From Limnobacter sp. 130 (GTDB lineage: Bacteria > Pseudomonadota > Gammaproteobacteria > Burkholderiales > Burkholderiaceae_B), in the NCBI RefSeq assembly GCF_902506325.1, contig NZ_LR732328.1:1-64000 (forward strand): DNA of 64,000 nucleotides. The letters run 5' to 3'. The notes beneath the pieces are model-generated. The model saw nothing but the letters and a program-made list of their open reading frames with translations, ran no database searches and was not told where the DNA came from. This document shows, in pieces, positions 18,296 through 27,842 of the stretch. Both the position numbers and the translations under genes were made by a program. Position 1 is the first letter of the stretch, and each line of letters starts with the position of its first letter.

Positions 18296-19187
18296 ATCAT
18301 GTTTGGTCGAACGAGACGGATTTCTCGCCGCTGATGGTCGAGAGATTACCTTGTGGCGATGGCCTCAGTCTGACGGACGCCCCATGCTTCACTGGGCACA
18401 CGCGACTGGTTTCCATGGTCGTCTTTATAAGCCACTTCTTGATGAGCTGTCCGTTGAGTGCAACATCATAGCTTGGGATATGCGTGGACATGGAGCAAGT
18501 GCCGATGCAGCCGATGCTTCTACATTTCGCGGTTGGGAGACCTACTATCAAGATCTGACCGCGTTGTTGGCAAAGTTGGATGAACCCGTTTGGCTTGGAG
18601 GTCATTCAATCGGTGCTACATCAAGCATCATGGCAGCTGCTCGCCAGCCAGACAAAGTGTTGGGATTGATACTTTTAGAGCCGGTGATAATGGATTCTTG
18701 GCAAAGCCGAATGTTGTGGTTGTCCAAGCTGTTGCGTCGATCACACCGGTTGTCGCTGGCCGCTGGCGCCGCACGCAGACGGAATGTGTTCGATTCTTAT
18801 GTCTCTGCTCTGGAAAACTATCGTGGTCGAGGTGGCTTCAAGACTTGGCCCGAGTCTTGGTTAGAGGCTTATGTTCAACATGCCTTTATACAGGATGGAG
18901 ATCGTCTTCGTCTTGCATGCTCACCGTTGTGGGAGAGCTCCACATTCGCTCAAACCGAGCATAACCCGTGGCCAGGCATTCGTCAGTTGAAGTGTCCTGT
19001 TGTTGCAATAGCTGCGGAGCGCGCTTCAACTTTCTCATCATTAGCGCAAAGGCGTCTTGGAAAGATATTGCCCTCAGCCGAAGTGAGGGTTCTGGCTGGA
19101 ACTACGCATTTTTTGCCTATGGAACAAACTGAGCTAGTTCGTGATGCGATGCTTAAAATCATGTTGCCAAAATACGGCCAGAACTAA
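18276..19187 (+). CDS. Alpha/beta hydrolase
   Basis: About 303 residues. The nucleophile elbow GGHSIGATSS, an oxyanion region near HWAHATGFHGRLYK, an acid in the later strands and a final His in AGTTHFLPMEQ make a complete catalytic set. Start 18276 was chosen inside the preceding gene (20-base overlap). In this operon it may act on esters, lactones or acyl-thioesters from alkane oxidation, such as products of subterminal oxidation, but the substrate is unknown. Confidence 0.82.
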   Translation: MVLVTNKSCLVERDGFLAADGREITLWRWPQSDGRPMLHWAHATGFHGRLYKPLLDELSVECNIIAWDMRGHGASADAADASTFRGWETYYQDLTALLAKLDEPVWLGGHSIGATSSIMAAARQPDKVLGLILLEPVIMDSWQSRMLWLSKLLRRSHRLSLAAGAARRRNVFDSYVSALENYRGRGGFKTWPESWLEAYVQHAFIQDGDRLRLACSPLWESSTFAQTEHNPWPGIRQLKCPVVAIAAERASTFSSLAQRRLGKILPSAEVRVLAGTTHFLPMEQTELVRDAMLKIMLPKYGQN

Positions 19188-19227
19188 TTCAGAAATTTAT
19201 CAAATTGCAGTTGTGAGGAGCAAATTA

Positions 19228-20886
19228 GTGGACAGGCAAGCTCAATATGATTTTATAGTCGTGGGAGCTGGCTCCTCCGGAAGTGTTTTGGCCAATAGGT
19301 TGAGCGAAAATGGCAAGTTCACGGTATTGGTATTGGAGGCAGGGCCTAGCGATAAAACCAACATGTTCATACACATGCCAGCGGGTATGGCTAGTCTTAT
19401 GCACAGCCATAAATACAATTGGCGATTTTGGACCTCACCACAAGTACATCTGAATAACCGGGTCATGTTTCAGCCACGCGGAAAAACGCTTGGTGGGTCA
19501 AGCTCGATTAATGCATGTGTCTATATTCGAGGTCATTCGAGCGACTTTGATCACTGGGCGTATCTAGGTTGCGAAGGATGGGCGTACGAAGAAGTTCTAC
19601 CTTATTTTAAGAAATCAGAAAAGTTTCAACCTGAGGCGATTACCACTGGTTTGACTCAAGAGGAGTTGGAAAAATATCATGGTTCAGAAGGCCCGTTAAA
19701 TATAGTCTCGCCGAGCCATAAAAATAAACTTTCAAAAGCCTTCATAGAGGCAGGCGTACAGGCGGGATATCCCGAAAACCTCGATTTCAACGGGGTCAGT
19801 CAAGCTGGAGTCGGCTCGTATTACGCTTATCACAAAGATGGTCAACGCTGGAGTAACTCTAGAGGGTATCTTTGGTCCGCTATGTCCCGAACCAACCTGA
19901 CCGTTATCACTAGTGCACGAGTAGCCCGGGTTTGCATCGACAGTCGAAGCGCCTCTGGCGTTGAGTATTTTCATGAAGGACAACTCTGCAAGGTAGTGGC
20001 CAAGAAGGAAGTTATTTTAAGTGGAGGTGCATTTAATTCGCCGCATTTATTGATGTTGTCGGGAATTGGTCCATGGCGGGATCTGATTAAACACAACATC
20101 CAGTTTGTACATGAGTTACCTGGTGTGGGGCAGAATCTGCAAGACCACCTGGATGTTTTTCTGGTGATGCGGACACGCAATCGTTTGCCCATCTCTTTAC
20201 ACCCTTTGTCTTGGTTGCGATGTATCAGCGAGCTGGTCAAATATTTAATATTCAAGAGTGGTGAGCTGAGCAGTAACCTTGCCGAGTCAGGTGGCTTCGT
20301 GAAGTCTTCCGAGGAAGAACCAATAGAAGACTTGCAACTGCATTTTGTTCCGCTTCCGGCCATTCGACATGGCCTGAATTTGTGGCCACTATTGAAAAGT
20401 TATGCGTATTCCATCATGGTTTATGATCTTCGCCCTCTATCCAAAGGTAGGGTTAAGTTGGCAAGCTCAAACCCACTTGATTTGCCAGTTGTTGATCCAA
20501 ATTACGGGGAACATCAAAGAGATATCGATCGACTGGTTAAGGGAATTCGAATCGTAAGAAACATTGTCTCGCAGCCGGCATTAAGAGGAATGAACCGAGA
20601 AGAAATTTCACCCGGGCAGCATCTACAGACGGATGAAGAGTTGCAAAAATGGGTCAGAGAGACAGCGGAAACGGCTTATCACCCAGTGGGCACTTGTAAA
20701 ATGGGCGTAGATGACATGGCTGTTGTTGACCATCGTTTACGCGTGCACGGCATTGCCAAATTGCGGGTTGTGGACTGTTCAATTATGCCGACCTTGGTCG
20801 GTGGTAACACAAATGCCGCTGCCACTATGATTGGAGAAAAGGCTGCAACCATGATTCTTGAGGATCACGATCGTGAAAGAGACTAA
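19228..20886 (+). CDS. GMC-family alcohol dehydrogenase (second copy)
   Basis: About 552 residues. FAD motif YDFIVVGAGSSGSVLANRL, GMC signatures KTLGGSSSINACVYIRG and GAFNSPHLLMLSGIG, active-site [10 protein letters not shown] and closing GNTNAAATMIGEKAATMI are all present. The GTG at 19228 has GAGGAG 7 bases upstream and is preferred to the ATG at 19141, which would overlap the hydrolase. It is last in the TetR-controlled operon. It is a clear paralogue of the gene at 7950-9620, so the region has two membrane-type alcohol oxidation enzymes. Confidence 0.89.
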   Translation: MDRQAQYDFIVVGAGSSGSVLANRLSENGKFTVLVLEAGPSDKTNMFIHMPAGMASLMHSHKYNWRFWTSPQVHLNNRVMFQPRGKTLGGSSSINACVYIRGHSSDFDHWAYLGCEGWAYEEVLPYFKKSEKFQPEAITTGLTQEELEKYHGSEGPLNIVSPSHKNKLSKAFIEAGVQAGYPENLDFNGVSQAGVGSYYAYHKDGQRWSNSRGYLWSAMSRTNLTVITSARVARVCIDSRSASGVEYFHEGQLCKVVAKKEVILSGGAFNSPHLLMLSGIGPWRDLIKHNIQFVHELPGVGQNLQDHLDVFLVMRTRNRLPISLHPLSWLRCISELVKYLIFKSGELSSNLAESGGFVKSSEEEPIEDLQLHFVPLPAIRHGLNLWPLLKSYAYSIMVYDLRPLSKGRVKLASSNPLDLPVVDPNYGEHQRDIDRLVKGIRIVRNIVSQPALRGMNREEISPGQHLQTDEELQKWVRETAETAYHPVGTCKMGVDDMAVVDHRLRVHGIAKLRVVDCSIMPTLVGGNTNAAATMIGEKAATMILEDHDRERD

Positions 20887-21096
20887 AGTGCCTTGCATCG
20901 GCGTTCGTCTGCAACTCATTTTGTCAGAGACTGAGCCGTGAAAATGTTATTTGAAAGATGGAAAATCTTGAGTACGTAGATTCTGGTGACGCAACTAACC
21001 TGACTCCTAGGTTGAAGATGCGGGATGACAATAGAAATTCAACGCAGAATATCTGCTATAACCCTGCGAGTAAACGCAACTGAATTGTCAGGTTTC

Positions 21097-21310
21097 GTTT
21101 GCTTCATATTTTATAGAAGAATCAAACTTCCCTTTAATGCTCCGAGTATTAACGCTAACTTTGGCTGTTGAGAATCTAGACAGCGAACCAGACCATCGAT
21201 AATGACCACCCCGACTGAATGAATAATGGTATTTTTTCATCATCCACGGTTTCAATGGCTGCGTCGAGCATGTTGCTCACAAGATCTGTATCTGGACTGT
21301 TCCCAATAGA
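21097..21310 (-). pseudogene. IS3-family (IS150-like) transposase fragment, frameshifted
   Basis: On the minus strand, one frame reads SIGNSPDTDLVSNMLDAAIE and continues TVDDEKIPL; a second frame then continues as FSRGGHYRWSGSLSRFS. These match the conserved order of IS3/IS150 orfB proteins (SIGTSP..LVN.MLDAAI followed by HSDRGGHYRWPGW). A stop replaces the expected Trp before SIG, and the two pieces are in different frames, so this is a decayed remnant. The rest of 20,887-21,336 shows no gene; a 9-bp hairpin with one mismatch lies at 21309-21330. Confidence 0.7.
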
Positions 21311-21330
21311 TCAGCCAGGTGTGCCTGATC
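21309..21330 (-). terminator. Weak hairpin after the island operon
   Basis: GATCAGCCA-GGTG-TGCCTGATC forms a 9-bp stem with one mismatch, 6 bases beyond the stop codon of the 307-residue gene. There is no U-tract after it, so termination would be weak or Rho-dependent; it overlaps the edge of the transposase fragment. Confidence 0.3.
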
Positions 21331-21336
21331 AGAAAA

Positions 21337-22260
21337 TTATTTGCAAACATACGTAGTGTCCATTCTCAGGCAAACTTGTTTACGAGTGTCCAACACCTGA
21401 TAGTGGAACTCGATTTCCATGTTAAATCTTCTTTCCCAGGGCATGTATTTTGCCTGATGATCGATACTCACGAAGTCACTCGGATTGATGTAAAAAGTTT
21501 CTTCGCGCTGTTTTCGTATCACTTTTAAGTTGGGTCCAGAACGTGTTGTCTCCATCATCTCACCTGATGAATCATCAGGGCCAACATCTTCGTTAAATTT
21601 GATATCTGGTGGCTGTTCATTTTCTTTAGACTGATAATCGGAAGGTTCATTACGTAATGCCTTGATTGTTTTTTGGCTTAAATCATAACTTGTGACTCGT
21701 CCTTTAAATTTAAAAATGCGAGTCGTGTCCTCGGGCCCGCTTACCTGTTCTGCGAGATGAATCGTAAGTTCGGTGTTTGTGTCCAGGCCAGAAAATTTAT
21801 TTAGCTTGATTTGGTTGTGTTCGACTAGATGTTCAAAAATAAATTCGTGAACCTGCTGGGTGATTATTTCTTTGGCTGAATGATCAAGTGTAGTACGGTC
21901 ATCTTTAACTATACGGTGAATGCTATTGAGCTTTGGTTCGAACACAACGCCCGGCAGGCTCGATACGATATTGACAATGTGATCATCAATCCAATCCAGC
22001 CGTTCGAAAATCGCTTCCTCATTTTCCTTTGTCGATGAGATGTGAAAGACAAGTTGCCAATGGCGGAGGTCACTTTCTGAGTCGCTGAGCAAGTTGCCGA
22101 CTTCAATTGACCTGTCAATTTGATCTCTGTACGTCGCGGCAATTCTGTGGAAAAGTAAAGCCTTCATTGTTTTGAATAATTTGGTGCTTTCAGACGCCTG
22201 TCCCTCCGTCAGCGATTGAGGATTTTTCACCCTAAGTTTGTGAACGACATAGAAAGTCAT
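21337..22260 (-). CDS. Uncharacterised protein of the giant-recombinase operon
   Basis: 307 residues with no domain I recognise and no signal peptide or membrane segment. It is acidic and charged, with an N-terminal half rich in His/Ile/Leu (FHRIAATYRDQIDRSIEVG) and a low-complexity acidic patch near residues 215-240 (NEQPPDIKFNEDVGPDDSSGE). The ATG follows the TAA stop of the 1811-residue gene with no gap, so translation is probably coupled. It is last in the operon with a DUF3800 protein, a small ORF and the dual recombinase. A partner or regulator of the recombinase is the best guess. Confidence 0.7.
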   Translation of the reverse strand: MTFYVVHKLRVKNPQSLTEGQASESTKLFKTMKALLFHRIAATYRDQIDRSIEVGNLLSDSESDLRHWQLVFHISSTKENEEAIFERLDWIDDHIVNIVSSLPGVVFEPKLNSIHRIVKDDRTTLDHSAKEIITQQVHEFIFEHLVEHNQIKLNKFSGLDTNTELTIHLAEQVSGPEDTTRIFKFKGRVTSYDLSQKTIKALRNEPSDYQSKENEQPPDIKFNEDVGPDDSSGEMMETTRSGPNLKVIRKQREETFYINPSDFVSIDHQAKYMPWERRFNMEIEFHYQVLDTRKQVCLRMDTTYVCK

Positions 22261-25200
22261 TTAGTAGCCTCCTGCCAACAGATGTACGATCAATCCAATC
22301 CAGAAAAACTCAGTATTCGAAAAAGGAACGTCTTTCTTTTGACGTTTGACACCAACGACCCACACTGTCTCTAGTTCAATATTGAACTTGACTGTTTGAC
22401 GAACTGGGCCAACTGGTAACCTGAATCGAGTGGTAAGTCCAAGATCTGTCAAGACGTTCCGAATATTGCATTTTTGACTGTGAGAATTTGACCAAAAAAA
22501 TAGATCTTTGGAGTCGAATCCAAGGAATTGAAGTAGGTCTAAAATGTGAATGAGATTCACAAGATCTTTTTCTTTCATCGACTCGCGGATCACATAATGA
22601 GCATCTTCTGTGAAGTTACCGAGTGGGTCAAAGTTGGAGTTGAGCTCAAATGGAATTTGTTTAAGGGCCAATATGTCCGATGTGTTTGCAGGCGTCGCCT
22701 GAACTCGGTGAATCAAGTCAGCAGTATCTGCATTATCGGGTAATTGTTTTTCAAGGCGTTCGTAGAAGGCTCGGCTCAGGAAAATGCCGTTCGTTTTCGC
22801 GTGAGCGAAGCGGGCAGGGCGTAGGTTAGGCGGAAATGATCTAAAGATATTTTTAAGATGATAGAGCCGGCTTGCGATTTTCAGGTTGGCAGTGGAACAA
22901 GGATTTATCGTATCGCTAGATTGGTTGAGGTAATCAAGTGATCCGAGAAGGTAGTCTTTGACGTTAAAAGTACGCAGATTTATTGGCTCATCGAGTTGAT
23001 GAGCTGAACCTTTAAGGCCGTATCTTGAAGCCAATGAGAAGGCGAAACTTTCGCTTTGAATTTCAGTGTTCCCGAGCGCGCCTTCACAAAATTGACTGTT
23101 GTAAAAGGAGTCGATAACCTCAAACCCGCGATGTGAATAGGTTTCTAGTAGCGTGGTTGTTCCTGCATGCCCGAGAATTCTGCTCGCGACAAATAGTGTT
23201 TTGCGATTCACGTTATCGGGTGTTGTATGAATCAATCTCTCGCCGGTTAACGGATTGTCAGGATTGCAGCAAATTGCACTCTCAAAAAGTCCATATGTCA
23301 GTTCGTCAGCAAAGGTATGTCGCAGGGTGTGAATACTCCCTCTGAAAGTAACATTTCGAATGATTTGGTTTAGACGCAAACTAATCTCGCGCGCAGAGGA
23401 CTGAATCAAATCGCCAAGGTAACTTGCTTTCGCTGTGATTGCTCGGTGCTTTATTCTTTGAAGGATCCCTTTCTCCTCACTTGTAATTTTAGTTTGAGAG
23501 AACACATAGCGATTGGAAGCAGGAAATTTGGGCCTAAATACAGAATCGCCCACCACCCTGAGCAGCGGGGTAGTATCTAGAAGCTGCAAATTGACGGGCT
23601 TTAGAAAGAGAGACTCAGTTTTCCTCAGACCAAAACGACGAAGAAGAACAAAAATTGCTTGAACCGCTTCGGGCTGGGTTTCTTGAATTTTTTTAAAGAT
23701 CAGATTTAGTTCTTTCTGAGAAAAGAGATGTGTGGCTGGGTTATAAACCGTACCAATACTGTCGAACTTCACGGACATCAAAGGATTCAGTTCTGCTAGT
23801 TTGGAGAAAAAGTCTCTAATTTGACGCAGGTCGTCATGAGCGGATTGCAGGATCTGTTGTCTGTCCAGTAGGTAGCCGTTTACGGTTTCAATTGCCTCAT
23901 CGAGTTGTTCTTCATCGATTTCGTGCTCGAGGTTGGTCTCTTTAAAAAGATTCCTTATTCTTCCGTAATAATTGAGCTTAGTGTTTTTGGCCAAACTTTT
24001 TCGTCCAGAGGGCCTTCTACTTTCGATATCCTTGGCATAGCTTAAAAGTGCCGATTTACACAAAGAGGGTCTTGTGGCGACTTCTGTACTTAGTCTTAGT
24101 ATCGCGCCAAGGGTGTCATCCATGATTGCTTCAATATGGCCTGCGACAGACTTGTACAATAGCTCTGGTCCATGGAAGTCAGTGGGAGTATCCGAGGTGT
24201 AACTCTCCTCGATGTCTGGGTCATTCTTGTCCCCGGAAAAATTTTTCTTAATTTCTAGTTCTGTACAGGTGACAAATGAGCTTGTCGAAGTCGCTTGCAA
24301 AGGAAGAGGGGCTTGGTTACCGGTATTGAGATATGCAATCGCATCGGTCGCCATAACTTCATGCGAGAGATACTCAGATGCGCGCGCTAGTTGAACGTTA
24401 CTTGCCACGTGATCTGTGTCAGGATCAGAGAGTTGTTGAAAGCTTAGATAATTTGAGCTGCGATGCTTGGTGTCGCCTGAGGCAATCGCAGCCAGACAAC
24501 CGGGTAATTCGTATAGTTGATAGGATTGCTCAATTTCAGCGAAATAATAAAGTAGGTCTTTTTTGGTGTTAAGCGATGATCTACTGACTCCGAGGCGATT
24601 TATCTTAGCCTGCAGGTCACGCCCTAGTTTTTCTAAATTATTGCTGCTCTGGCGAAAGCTTAGTTGATTGACCAGCCGTTCATAATAGTGAATGGACAGG
24701 CGATGAAGCTCGTGCCGTCTGACCGAAGCGAGCGGATGGGGCTGCGTATCGACAAAATGAATATCGATAAATGTTTTATCGGATACTGTTCCCAGCAGGT
24801 AATTTCCTTTTAGAACCTGCTGAATTGCTATTTTGCAGGTAATGCCATTTAGCTTGATTAGAGAGAGTGCGAATAGAAATTCAAGATTGACCTTTTGTTT
24901 TGCCTGTATGTTGGATTGAAGGATCTCCATGACGCCAGGGTGAGACGCTCGATATTCCGAATATTTTCTACAAAAGTCGATCGGTACTCTCTCGTTGACG
25001 GTACGACCAGCATGCGAGAAGGATTTCATGTCCAGGCCTGGTACCATCTTTCGAAGAAACCGGGTTAACTTGTAAAAATAAATGTCAAAGTGAATCCGGT
25101 TGCTCAACTCCAATTGGGCTTGTGTGAGCGCTTTATCAATTCGATCTTGTGTCTTCTCTTCAGGACGCAAGCCTTCAATGATCGATAGCGCATCTTGGTA

Positions 25201-27696
25201 GGCCCTTTCTGCAATTGCCTTATGTAATGATTTATGTTCTGTCCTTCGCAATTGCAAGCCAAAGCGTTTGGGTATCGACTGCCCCCACACATCAACGTCT
25301 TTGCTACTGAATTCAAAATCAATGGAATTACTAATATTTAGGAACTTTAAGATCCTATCTGCAAAGTCACGAACTCGTTGGTGATCCTTATTCATTGTTC
25401 TGAGGCTTGATGCGCCGTAAACTGGAATCTTGTCGTTTTCATGGCCCAATAGTCCATCCACAATGTCTCTATCGGTGATTTCGCAGTGGTTACTGACAAA
25501 GTGACGCAAGAAATTGGCCTGTAAGGTATCGAAATTTTCAAGGAGTGTTATATCCGCAGAAATACCTTGAATACCGTTTTCTCTCAGGAAAAAGAAAAAT
25601 GGGATACCTTGAGTGTTTGAAAGGCTTGGCGTGACGAGAAGCGATTCGATTTGTCTCGCAAGCTTAGGCGTGTTGGTTCGAAGTAGATTGGCGAGGCGTT
25701 TAAGAGCATTTCGATAGGTGATGCCAATTTCATCAGCGAGCGATTCACAAAGTGGTACCACACGTCTTGGCTCCCTTAGTAAAACATCTTTGTCATCTAC
25801 AATCGTGAGATCAAAAGTGTCTGTGAATAAATCAAGATCGCAATATGCATCTTTAACTGGTCGCCCGCCCGTTGTTAGATAGATCCGGAAGATCAAGTAG
25901 GTAACCCAAGCATTCCAAGACATGCAAAGTGATTTGCTGTTTATGGCATGCTCTAATTGGCTAACCATGATAGCTATATCGGCTCTAAATTTCTCAAGAT
26001 CAAAAGCGTAAGGGGAGCCAGCGACGTTTTTCTCTCCGTGGATTACTGAATAGTAAGCACATTTCGAAGGGAGCTCTGATCGAGCGTTTTTTTGTATCAA
26101 AATTGCTGCTGATTCTGGATGCCCTTGTGCAAGGAGCATTAATCGTCGGCTGCTTTGCAGCCAGGCATTCGATTCAAACCCGAAGTGAACTTTTACCCGA
26201 TCAATTTTCTCAGGATCGAACTTTTTCTCAATCGCCAGATCGTAGAGGCTCTCATGGGTTTGAATATTCCATTGCTCCTTTAGAAAGTGTTGGAGTTTGG
26301 TGGGTAGAGATCTTCGTTCGATCTTATCGGACGGCAAAAGCGATGAATGAAGAAAAGTCTTTTTGCCGATATGCTGTAGTGATGGACGCAATCTCCAGAT
26401 CGCCGATAGATCGTCCATGAGTCCAAACTCCGGTTCTGGCAGATGATGGACTCTAAGTGCTAACGCACCTTCAGGGTTGGCACCGATTTGAAATCCGATC
26501 CAAATTAACAGGTCGGCTAAAGTGTCATTGGTGATTTCGTTGGTGCGCCCGGTCTCCAGGGTTGAGTAGGCCGCGATATGTTCAGCCTGAAGCGGCAAGT
26601 GTGGGTTGGTCGGGAAATAGGTCGAAAGGTTGAAATCTAGCAGTACCTGCCCAATGGCTTTTGCTTCTAGTTCAGGGGCATCTTGTTTGTTGTTTTTTTG
26701 TCCCTTGGTATGGCTTTCAATATTCGAACCAGATTGATCGTTCGGTTGCGCATTATTGAAGTTCTGTTTAAAAAGCGCTTTTAATTTCCGGACTTCTTTG
26801 CCATCGTCATCGTTTATCCTGTACCTATTCAAATTCAGGGACTGGATCCCTGAAGGAGAGTCTGGACCAAAATAAAGAACAGGTTTTGCAGAAGGAGAAA
26901 AGAAATTCAAGTAGATCTTCTGAATATTTCTCTGATATTTCGTTTCGTTATCGTTTGGAAGAACAGTTGTTGATCTTGATAGGCGAAGTTCAGTTTCCAA
27001 CTTTTCTTTGAATGCTTTTTCACTTTTCGATGGCTTGTCGAAGCGTTGGAATAGATGGATTAGAAAATCACGGTTGTGATTTTCGTTTACTGGCGCAAAC
27101 GTTTGCCGGAGCTCATTGAGAAATTTAAGATGGGGCATGCGAAATATCACTCTCCCATGGCTGAAGCAATAGCCTTCAAACAACTTCTTTAATATTAGCA
27201 AAGCGGTTTGTGTATAGCCGAAATTGGGATGCTGCTGCCAACTTTGAAAAAGCAGCTCAACAATTGGGTATTCACCGCGTGAAATTGGCTGAGCCCTGAA
27301 AATTGGCCGTTTCGTGTTGATAGTTTGAAATTGCCGATCACATGCCTCGAAAGCATCATAGCGTCGGATTATATGCACCAGATGGTGGAGGTTTCTGTAA
27401 AAATCGTCCGTGTGCGACCATGCTTGTAAAGTTTCCCTGTATCGCGAAGTACATAGCCAGCCAAGGCAGTGGTGGAGAAAGCCCCCTCCCGCAAATGGGA
27501 TAGTAATTTCCGATTCAACCTTATGATTACGCAGCCCGTTATGAAGACGTAGATCTTCCCCGATTGCCCAACTTCGTCTTAAATTGGTTACAAAGTGAGC
27601 GGGAAGGTCTATTTTGTCGGTTACCGCTGAAAGCGCATCCTCAAACTGACCACAGTCTTGGATTAGATTTGGATTCCAGTTGGGGATATTTTTCAT
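22261..27696 (-). CDS. 1811-residue protein with two tyrosine-recombinase-like domains
   Basis: Giant protein. The C-terminal third has a complete tyrosine recombinase core: R1358 in FGLRKTESLFL, HTLRHTF (H1456, R1459), ILGHAG (H about 1511) and Y1520 in ETYSH. A second, weaker set lies near residues 595-765: TTGGRPVKDAY (R612), NFLRHFV (R731, with Asn where the His of HxxR belongs), LLGHEN (H752) and Y760. The first 340 residues and the last 250 are unassigned. Normal integrases have 300-450 residues. No ribosome site is seen, and the ATG overlaps the stop of a 49-residue ORF (ATGA), so translation is probably coupled. Likely role: integration or excision of the AT-rich island ending near 28,924; a catalytic plus a structural recombinase domain in one chain is inference. 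Confidence 0.85.
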   Translation of the reverse strand: MKNIPNWNPNLIQDCGQFEDALSAVTDKIDLPAHFVTNLRRSWAIGEDLRLHNGLRNHKVESEITIPFAGGGFLHHCLGWLCTSRYRETLQAWSHTDDFYRNLHHLVHIIRRYDAFEACDRQFQTINTKRPIFRAQPISRGEYPIVELLFQSWQQHPNFGYTQTALLILKKLFEGYCFSHGRVIFRMPHLKFLNELRQTFAPVNENHNRDFLIHLFQRFDKPSKSEKAFKEKLETELRLSRSTTVLPNDNETKYQRNIQKIYLNFFSPSAKPVLYFGPDSPSGIQSLNLNRYRINDDDGKEVRKLKALFKQNFNNAQPNDQSGSNIESHTKGQKNNKQDAPELEAKAIGQVLLDFNLSTYFPTNPHLPLQAEHIAAYSTLETGRTNEITNDTLADLLIWIGFQIGANPEGALALRVHHLPEPEFGLMDDLSAIWRLRPSLQHIGKKTFLHSSLLPSDKIERRSLPTKLQHFLKEQWNIQTHESLYDLAIEKKFDPEKIDRVKVHFGFESNAWLQSSRRLMLLAQGHPESAAILIQKNARSELPSKCAYYSVIHGEKNVAGSPYAFDLEKFRADIAIMVSQLEHAINSKSLCMSWNAWVTYLIFRIYLTTGGRPVKDAYCDLDLFTDTFDLTIVDDKDVLLREPRRVVPLCESLADEIGITYRNALKRLANLLRTNTPKLARQIESLLVTPSLSNTQGIPFFFFLRENGIQGISADITLLENFDTLQANFLRHFVSNHCEITDRDIVDGLLGHENDKIPVYGASSLRTMNKDHQRVRDFADRILKFLNISNSIDFEFSSKDVDVWGQSIPKRFGLQLRRTEHKSLHKAIAERAYQDALSIIEGLRPEEKTQDRIDKALTQAQLELSNRIHFDIYFYKLTRFLRKMVPGLDMKSFSHAGRTVNERVPIDFCRKYSEYRASHPGVMEILQSNIQAKQKVNLEFLFALSLIKLNGITCKIAIQQVLKGNYLLGTVSDKTFIDIHFVDTQPHPLASVRRHELHRLSIHYYERLVNQLSFRQSSNNLEKLGRDLQAKINRLGVSRSSLNTKKDLLYYFAEIEQSYQLYELPGCLAAIASGDTKHRSSNYLSFQQLSDPDTDHVASNVQLARASEYLSHEVMATDAIAYLNTGNQAPLPLQATSTSSFVTCTELEIKKNFSGDKNDPDIEESYTSDTPTDFHGPELLYKSVAGHIEAIMDDTLGAILRLSTEVATRPSLCKSALLSYAKDIESRRPSGRKSLAKNTKLNYYGRIRNLFKETNLEHEIDEEQLDEAIETVNGYLLDRQQILQSAHDDLRQIRDFFSKLAELNPLMSVKFDSIGTVYNPATHLFSQKELNLIFKKIQETQPEAVQAIFVLLRRFGLRKTESLFLKPVNLQLLDTTPLLRVVGDSVFRPKFPASNRYVFSQTKITSEEKGILQRIKHRAITAKASYLGDLIQSSAREISLRLNQIIRNVTFRGSIHTLRHTFADELTYGLFESAICCNPDNPLTGERLIHTTPDNVNRKTLFVASRILGHAGTTTLLETYSHRGFEVIDSFYNSQFCEGALGNTEIQSESFAFSLASRYGLKGSAHQLDEPINLRTFNVKDYLLGSLDYLNQSSDTINPCSTANLKIASRLYHLKNIFRSFPPNLRPARFAHAKTNGIFLSRAFYERLEKQLPDNADTADLIHRVQATPANTSDILALKQIPFELNSNFDPLGNFTEDAHYVIRESMKEKDLVNLIHILDLLQFLGFDSKDLFFWSNSHSQKCNIRNVLTDLGLTTRFRLPVGPVRQTVKFNIELETVWVVGVKRQKKDVPFSNTEFFWIGLIVHLLAGGY

Positions 27697-27842
27697 ATGG
27701 AGGTGTCCCAGCTTGACAACTTCGTTGCAAATATCGTTACGATTGCACCGAGAAGACTTGATTTGAACAAGCTATATCGCTTACACTTCAAGCAAGTGGA
27801 TTGGGGGCTCCCGGTCGGCGCTATAGCCTCGGTGGGTTTCAT
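27693..27842 (-). CDS. Small ORF (49 aa) coupled between DUF3800 and recombinase genes
   Basis: The ATG at 27842-27840 overlaps the DUF3800 stop codon as ATGA, and its stop overlaps the start of the 1811-residue gene as ATGA. The product has a CLKC pair and a hydrophobic stretch near the end (SLLGAIVTIFA), but no known family. Double ATGA coupling in a gap that would otherwise be 142 bases empty is the main argument that it is real. It could also be a leader that only serves translation of the giant gene, which lacks a ribosome site. Confidence 0.5.
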   Translation of the reverse strand: MKPTEAIAPTGSPQSTCLKCKRYSLFKSSLLGAIVTIFATKLSSWDTSI

